Positions 5,722 through 9,507 of a stretch of 9,507 bases of DNA are shown here, in pieces (within the stretch, counting starts at the first letter, position 1; every line of letters starts with the position of its first letter). The DNA lies in the NCBI GenBank assembly GCA_036824145.1, contig DAITAT010000057.1, forward strand, positions 1 to 9,507. Direction: 5' to 3'. The DNA comes from DATMMS01 sp036824145. Lineage in GTDB: Bacteria; Chloroflexota; Dormibacteria; DASZGP01. The notes below the pieces were generated by a model, which ran no database searches, was not told the origin of the DNA, and was given only the letters and a program-made list of their open reading frames with translations. Both the position numbers and the translations under genes were made by a program.

Positions 5722-6614
5722 GGATCGTCGAGTCGGTGGCCGAGCTGCAGCAGGTTTCGCGCAGCTGGCAGCAGCAGGGGCGCGGGGTCGGCTTCGTCCC
5801 CACCATGGGAGCGCTGCACGCCGGCCACTTGAGCCTGGTTGAGGCGGCTCGGCGCCCGGGCGACCGCGTCATCGCCAGCATCTTCGTCAACCCCTTGCAG
5901 TTCGCGGCTGGCGAGGACCTGGCCGGCTATCCCCGGCCCTTCGAGGTCGATCGCCGGATGCTGGAGGGCGCCGGCGTCGACGTGCTCTTCCATCCAGCCG
6001 TCGAAGAGATGTATCCGCCGGGCGCCGACACCCGGGTCAGCCCCGGGGCCGTCTCGCTGCCCCTGGAGGGTGAGTCGCGCCCGGGCCATTTTGCCGGCGT
6101 TGCCACCGTGGTGGCACGGCTCCTCAACGCCGCCCTGCCCGACCGCGCCTACTTCGGTCAGAAGGATGCCCAGCAGCTGGCCGTGATCCAATCGCTGGTC
6201 AGGGGCCTGGCCTTCCCGGTGGAGGTGGTTGGTTGCCCCAGCGTGCGCGAGCCCGACGGCCTGGTGATGAGCTCCCGCAACGGGTACCTTCAGGACGGGG
6301 AGCGCCAGGACGCGCTGGCGCTGATGCGAAGCCTGGCCCGGGCGCAGGCGCTGGTCAACGACGGCGAGCTCCACTTGGGCAGGCTGCTCGAGGCGATGCG
6401 CGCCGAACTCGGGCTGTACCCCGACGTCGCCGTCGATTATGTCGCGGTGGTCGATCCCGCTGACTTCAGCCCCGCCTCCGGTCTCGACGACCAAAGCCTG
6501 GCCCTGGTCGCCGGCCGCGTCGGTCGTGCCCGCCTCATCGACAACGCCAGGGTTGGCGATACCAACCTGCTGCAATACCTGCCACTCGAGGCGCAGGTGC
6601 CGGCGGGGTCCTGA
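5718..6614 (+). CDS. panC: Pantothenate synthetase (pantoate--beta-alanine ligase)
   Basis: PanC joins pantoate and beta-alanine through a pantoyl-adenylate intermediate using ATP. The 298-aa product shows the class I nucleotidyl-transferase signatures: PTMGALHAGH (28-37, the HIGH-like motif), FVNPLQF (56-62), GHFAGVATVV (123-132), FGQKDAQQ (146-153) and MSSRN (184-188, KMSKS-like). Length is normal for the family. Its ATG overlaps the panB stop (ATGA) with no strong Shine-Dalgarno sequence, so re-initiation by ribosomes finishing panB is likely. The beta-alanine supplier PanD is not encoded in the window. nadB begins at or 6 nt after the panC stop. Confidence 0.98.
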   Translation: MRIVESVAELQQVSRSWQQQGRGVGFVPTMGALHAGHLSLVEAARRPGDRVIASIFVNPLQFAAGEDLAGYPRPFEVDRRMLEGAGVDVLFHPAVEEMYPPGADTRVSPGAVSLPLEGESRPGHFAGVATVVARLLNAALPDRAYFGQKDAQQLAVIQSLVRGLAFPVEVVGCPSVREPDGLVMSSRNGYLQDGERQDALALMRSLARAQALVNDGELHLGRLLEAMRAELGLYPDVAVDYVAVVDPADFSPASGLDDQSLALVAGRVGRARLIDNARVGDTNLLQYLPLEAQVPAGS

Positions 6615-6620
6615 TTGGCG

Positions 6621-8198
6621 ATGCCGTCGGCCGGTGCCGGCCGTCCCGACTTCATCGTCGTCGGGAGTGGCATCGCAGGGTCGTTCGCGGCCCTGCACGC
6701 ATCAAGGGCCGGCCGTGTCCTGCTCCTGACCAAGACCGAGATGGGGGAGAGCAACTCCGTCTACGCCCAGGGCGGCATCGCCGCGGCGATGGGAGACGAG
6801 GACTCGCCTGAGACCCACATGGCCGACACCATTGATGTCGGTCGTGGCCTCTGCGATGTGGAGGCGGTGCGGGTGCTCGTCGAAGAAGGGCCCAGGCGCA
6901 TCAGGGAGCTGGTGGCGCTGGGGGTTCGATTCGACCGCGAGGGCGGGCGCCTGGCGCTGGGGCGGGAGGCGGCCCACTCGCGGCCGCGGATCGTCCACGC
7001 CGGCGGCGATACCACCGGGGCCGAGATCCAGCGTGGCCTCCATCACGCCCTTCGGGACGCCAGTGTCGACGCCCGCGAGGGCCACCTGGTGCGACGCCTG
7101 GTCGTCGAAAACGGCGCCTGCGTGGGGGTCGTCGCGGAGTCGGAGGGGGAGCTGGTCGAGTACCACGCCGGCGCCGTCATCCTCGCCGCGGGCGGTGGCG
7201 GCAGTCTTTTCAGCCACACCACCAACCCACCGACGGCGGACGGCAGCGCCGCCGCGCTCGCCTACGAGGCCGGCGCCGAGCTGGCCGACATGGAGTTCTT
7301 CCAGTTCCATCCCACCGCGCTGCGCAAGGACGGCGCGCCCCGCTTCCTGATCAGCGAGGCGGTCCGAGGCGAAGGCGGCGTTCTCCGCAACTCCCGGGGC
7401 GAGCGCTTCATGGTGGCGCGGCAGCCGCAGGCGGAGCTGGCGCCGCGGGACGTGGTCGCGCGCGAGATCTGGGCGGAGATGGATCGCGATCACAGCGACT
7501 GCGTCTACCTTGACATCCGCGACCTACCCGCCGACCGCGTGCGCAGCCGCTTCCCTCAGATTTACGCCACCTGCCTGAGGCTCGGAGTGGACATCACCAC
7601 CGACCTGGTCCCGGTGGCCCCGGCGGCTCACTACATGATTGGTGGTGTGCGCACCGACCTCTTCGGAGCCACCTCCCTGCCCGGCCTGCTCGCCTGCGGT
7701 GAGGCGGCCTGCTCCGGTGTCCACGGCGCCAACCGGCTGGCCAGCAACAGCCTGCTGGAGTCGGTTGTCTTCTCGAGGCGCGCCGCGCGCGCGGCGGTGG
7801 CCTACGTCGCCGCCGGGGGTTCGCGGGTGCCGGCGGGGGTAGGCGGTCGAAGCGACTCCTGGAATTACGCCGCGCCGAGCGGTCGCCGGCGCCAGCAGTT
7901 GCCGGAGATCGATCGGGGCAGGGGCAGGCTGATCAGCGCCGCCCGGCTGCCGGAACTGATGTGGCAGTCGGCGGGCCTGGTGCGCGACGGCCAGCGGCTG
8001 CGCCAGGCCCTCGACCGCATCGGCGATGGCTCGGCCTCGCCCCAGCACCAATCCGCTCGCCTGCTCTGCGAGGCTGCCCTGCTCCGCGAGGAGTCGCGCG
8101 GCGCCCACTATCGCCAGGATCATCCCCGGATTTCCGACCGCTGGCTCGGCCACATCATCCAGCACATCGATCACGGCACTCAGTTCGAGCTTGCCTGA
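6621..8198 (+). CDS. nadB: L-aspartate oxidase
   Basis: NadB is an FAD enzyme that oxidises L-aspartate to iminoaspartate, the first step of de novo NAD synthesis. The frame carries the FAD-binding FIVVGSGIAGSFAALHA, NSVYAQGGIAAAMG, HSRPRIVHAGGDTTG, FFQFHPTAL, ISEAVRGEGG, LAPRDVVAREIW, AAHYMIGGVRTD and HGANRLASNSLLE, the classic order for L-aspartate oxidase and its fumarate-reductase relatives. The likely active-site residues are present: His of FHPTAL, Arg of PRDVV and His of AAHYMIGG. A C-terminal helical domain completes the usual length. ATG 6621 is preferred. A TTG at 6615, in frame and directly after the panC stop, would add two residues and is better spaced from GGCGGGG at 6602-6608, so the exact start is open. 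It is tightly linked to panC and followed after 13 bp by nadC. NadA, which condenses iminoaspartate with DHAP, is not encoded here. Confidence 0.97.
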   Translation: MPSAGAGRPDFIVVGSGIAGSFAALHASRAGRVLLLTKTEMGESNSVYAQGGIAAAMGDEDSPETHMADTIDVGRGLCDVEAVRVLVEEGPRRIRELVALGVRFDREGGRLALGREAAHSRPRIVHAGGDTTGAEIQRGLHHALRDASVDAREGHLVRRLVVENGACVGVVAESEGELVEYHAGAVILAAGGGGSLFSHTTNPPTADGSAAALAYEAGAELADMEFFQFHPTALRKDGAPRFLISEAVRGEGGVLRNSRGERFMVARQPQAELAPRDVVAREIWAEMDRDHSDCVYLDIRDLPADRVRSRFPQIYATCLRLGVDITTDLVPVAPAAHYMIGGVRTDLFGATSLPGLLACGEAACSGVHGANRLASNSLLESVVFSRRAARAAVAYVAAGGSRVPAGVGGRSDSWNYAAPSGRRRQQLPEIDRGRGRLISAARLPELMWQSAGLVRDGQRLRQALDRIGDGSASPQHQSARLLCEAALLREESRGAHYRQDHPRISDRWLGHIIQHIDHGTQFELA

Positions 8199-8211
8199 GA
8201 ACCGGGGCGCG

Positions 8212-9051
8212 GTGCCGGTGTTGCGCGACGCCGTCGTCGAGGAGCTGGTCCGGATGGCGCTGGCGGAGGACGTCGGCGAGGGCGACATCACCTCCGAAGC
8301 CACCGTCGACGCGGGGCGCACAGCACTCGCCAGGATTAAGGCCAATGCGCCCGGCGTGCTGGTCGGGATCAAGGTCGCCGAGGCCGTCTTCCATGCCGTC
8401 GACTCCAGCCTTGATTTCGAAGCCGCCCGCCTCGATGGCAGCCACCTGGCCGCCGGCGACCACGTGGCGGTAATCGGGGGACACGCCCGCTCCCTGCTGG
8501 CGGCGGAGCGCACCGCGCTCAACTTCCTGCAGCACCTCTCCGGCGTTGCCACCACCACCGCGGAAGCCGTCCTGGCTCTCAAGGGCACCGGGGTGCGCCT
8601 GCTCGACACCCGCAAGACGACCCCGGCGATGCGCGCCCTGGAGAAGTACGCCGTCACCATGGGCGGCGGTGTCAACCACCGTCAGGGCCTCTACGACATG
8701 TTCCTTGTCAAGGAGAACCACATTGCGTTGGCGGGCGGAGTCGCTGCCGCCGTCGCGGCCTGCCGGGCGCACCGACCGGGTGTCCGATTGGAGGTCGAGG
8801 TGCGCAACCTCGTCGAGCTCGACCAGGCTCTCGCGGCGGGGGTCGATCGAGTCATGCTCGATAACTTCACCCCCGCGCAGGCAATCGAAGGGGTCGGTCG
8901 TGCGTCGGGTCGGGCCGAGGTCGAGATCTCGGGCGGGGTCACCGCGGGCAACCTGCGCGCCTACGCCGCGGCCCACCCGGACTTCATTTCGGTGGGCTTC
9001 ATCACCCACTCCGCGCCGGCCCTCGACATGTCCCTGAGCCTGCTCGTCTGA
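8212..9051 (+). CDS. nadC: Nicotinate-nucleotide pyrophosphorylase (quinolinate phosphoribosyltransferase, carboxylating)
   Basis: NadC converts quinolinate and PRPP to nicotinate mononucleotide, CO2 and pyrophosphate, the entry into the common NAD pathway. From the chosen GTG the product is 279 aa, normal for the family. Motifs are GDITSEA (24-30), ERTALNFLQHLSG (99-111), DTRKTTPAMRALEKYAV (132-148), the GGGVNHR...VKENH block (151-170), EVEVRN (194-199), LDNF (216-219), ISGGV (239-243) and SVGFITHS (260-267). The Arg, Lys and His residues of the substrate-binding motifs are intact. The frame is open upstream into nadB, but homology begins near VLRDAVV, so GTG 8212, with GGGG at 8204-8207, is chosen. 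GTG 8218 and a TTG at 8191 overlapping the nadB stop are alternatives. It appears to be the last gene of the operon: rpsA follows with its own promoter-like element. I see no clear terminator hairpin in 9052-9133. Confidence 0.96.
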   Translation: MPVLRDAVVEELVRMALAEDVGEGDITSEATVDAGRTALARIKANAPGVLVGIKVAEAVFHAVDSSLDFEAARLDGSHLAAGDHVAVIGGHARSLLAAERTALNFLQHLSGVATTTAEAVLALKGTGVRLLDTRKTTPAMRALEKYAVTMGGGVNHRQGLYDMFLVKENHIALAGGVAAAVAACRAHRPGVRLEVEVRNLVELDQALAAGVDRVMLDNFTPAQAIEGVGRASGRAEVEISGGVTAGNLRAYAAAHPDFISVGFITHSAPALDMSLSLLV

Positions 9052-9073
9052 CGAGTTCAGAGGCCAATCCCTT

Positions 9074-9082
9074 TGCTATGAT
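9074..9082 (+). promoter_or_regulatory. Extended -10 promoter element of rpsA
   Basis: TGCTATGAT matches the extended -10 form (TGn plus TATGAT, 5 of 6 to TATAAT) and sits in an A+T-richer patch between nadC and rpsA. TTCAGA at 9056-9061 is a possible -35 with a short 15-bp spacer. Transcription would begin near 9088-9090, about 45 nt before the ATG at 9134 or only 2-4 nt before an in-frame TTG at 9092. It resembles the element before ftsH (TGTTAGGAT). Confidence 0.55.
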
Positions 9083-9133
9083 CCCACGGTTTTGAGCACG
9101 ACCACTTCAGATGCCCTCGAGGGCGTCCTCACG

Positions 9134-9507
9134 ATGCAGGATTACCTCGACCTCGAAGACCAGAGCATCCGGCAACTCAGCCACGGTGACATCGTCGACG
9201 GTGTCGTCGTGCGCGTGGATCCAGATGAGGTTTTGGTCGACATCGGGTCGAAGTCGGAGGGCGTCATCTCCAACCGCGAACTGGGGATGCGCGGCGACCC
9301 CAACGCGATCCAGCTGTCCGAGGGCGACGAGATCAAGGTGTACATCCTCCAGCCGGAGAATGAAGACGGCAACGTCGTCCTCTCGCTGCGTCGCGCCAAG
9401 GCCGAAGGCATCTGGACCGAGGCCGCCGAGCGCGAGCAGGCCGGTGAGGTCGTCGAGGCCGAGGTTCGCGAGCAGAACAAGGGCGGCCTGATCGTCAACG
9501 TCCTGGG
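9134..9507 (+). CDS. rpsA: 30S ribosomal protein S1, N-terminal part
   Basis: S1 is a multi-domain RNA-binding protein that helps bring mRNA to the 30S subunit. The 124 visible codons hold one complete S1 (OB-fold) domain, HGDIVDGVVVRVDPDEVLVD to VVLSLRRAK (about residues 17-89). They include the typical VDIGSKSEGVI stretch. The beginning of a second repeat, AGEVVEAEVREQNKGGLIVN, follows at about 103-122. The gene runs off the right edge. ATG 9134 is preferred, with GAGGG at 9119-9123 about 10 nt upstream. An in-frame TTG at 9092 would add 14 residues and give a nearly leaderless mRNA from the extended -10 at 9074-9082. A different S1-domain protein is possible in principle, but the acidic N-terminus and tandem repeats favour RpsA. 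Confidence 0.9.
   Translation, partial: MQDYLDLEDQSIRQLSHGDIVDGVVVRVDPDEVLVDIGSKSEGVISNRELGMRGDPNAIQLSEGDEIKVYILQPENEDGNVVLSLRRAKAEGIWTEAAEREQAGEVVEAEVREQNKGGLIVNVL

Noticed and set aside
8026..8211. Upstream extension of nadC into nadB
   Set aside because: The frame is open but the added 62 residues are low-complexity Ser/Pro/Arg and precede the family N-terminus. GTG 8212 with GGGG upstream gives the normal length.
7524..8675. 383-codon open frame antisense to nadB and nadC
   Set aside because: Both sense genes carry complete family motifs in this interval. The antisense frame is a composition shadow with no recognisable domain.
9111..9491. 126-codon frame over the rpsA start
   Set aside because: It is Ser/Arg/Thr-rich and in a different frame from the clear S1 domains, so it is a shadow.

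Overview
The window looks like ordinary chromosomal core sequence from a high-G+C bacterium, roughly two-thirds G+C by eye, with mostly G or C at third codon positions. It contains one tRNA gene and eight protein genes; rpsA is cut by the right edge. I see no insertion sequence, phage gene, CRISPR array or other mark of recent transfer. The tilS-ftsH neighbourhood and the DUF2520-panB-panC-nadB-nadC order recall Gram-positive and related groups. My inference is Actinomycetota, Chloroflexota or a relative such as Dormibacterota, but the window alone does not settle the phylum.

Layout. A tRNA gene with a CAT anticodon (1-72, minus) is divergent from tilS (126-1085, plus), whose enzyme class modifies one kind of CAU-anticodon tRNA. 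The membrane protease gene ftsH (1169-3106, plus) follows after an A+T-richer 83-bp gap. A HAD-family phosphatase gene (3118-3804, minus) is convergent with ftsH and leaves only 11 bp between them. A 163-bp divergent intergenic region (3805-3967) is the longest non-coding stretch. It carries a perfect 9+9 bp palindrome with TATAAT inside it and a possible 40-codon upstream ORF.

From 3968 to 9051 five genes run in one direction with overlaps or gaps of at most 13 bp: a Rossmann/DUF2520 oxidoreductase-like gene, panB, panC, nadB and nadC. This is a cofactor operon. PanB and PanC are steps 1 and 3 of pantothenate (CoA precursor) synthesis; NadB and NadC are steps 1 and 3 of NAD synthesis from aspartate. 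No panE, panD or nadA is present. The DUF2520 protein stop/start-overlaps panB and is a natural candidate for the missing ketopantoate reductase step. Finally rpsA (ribosomal protein S1) begins at about 9134 behind a clear extended -10 element.

Most interesting points: the DUF2520 protein as a possible non-PanE ketopantoate reductase; the palindrome overlapping a -10 in front of a joint CoA/NAD operon; similar TGnTAnGAT promoter elements very close to the ftsH and rpsA starts, suggesting leaderless or near-leaderless transcripts; and the tRNA(CAU)-tilS pairing. I found no evidence for a wholly new multi-gene system.
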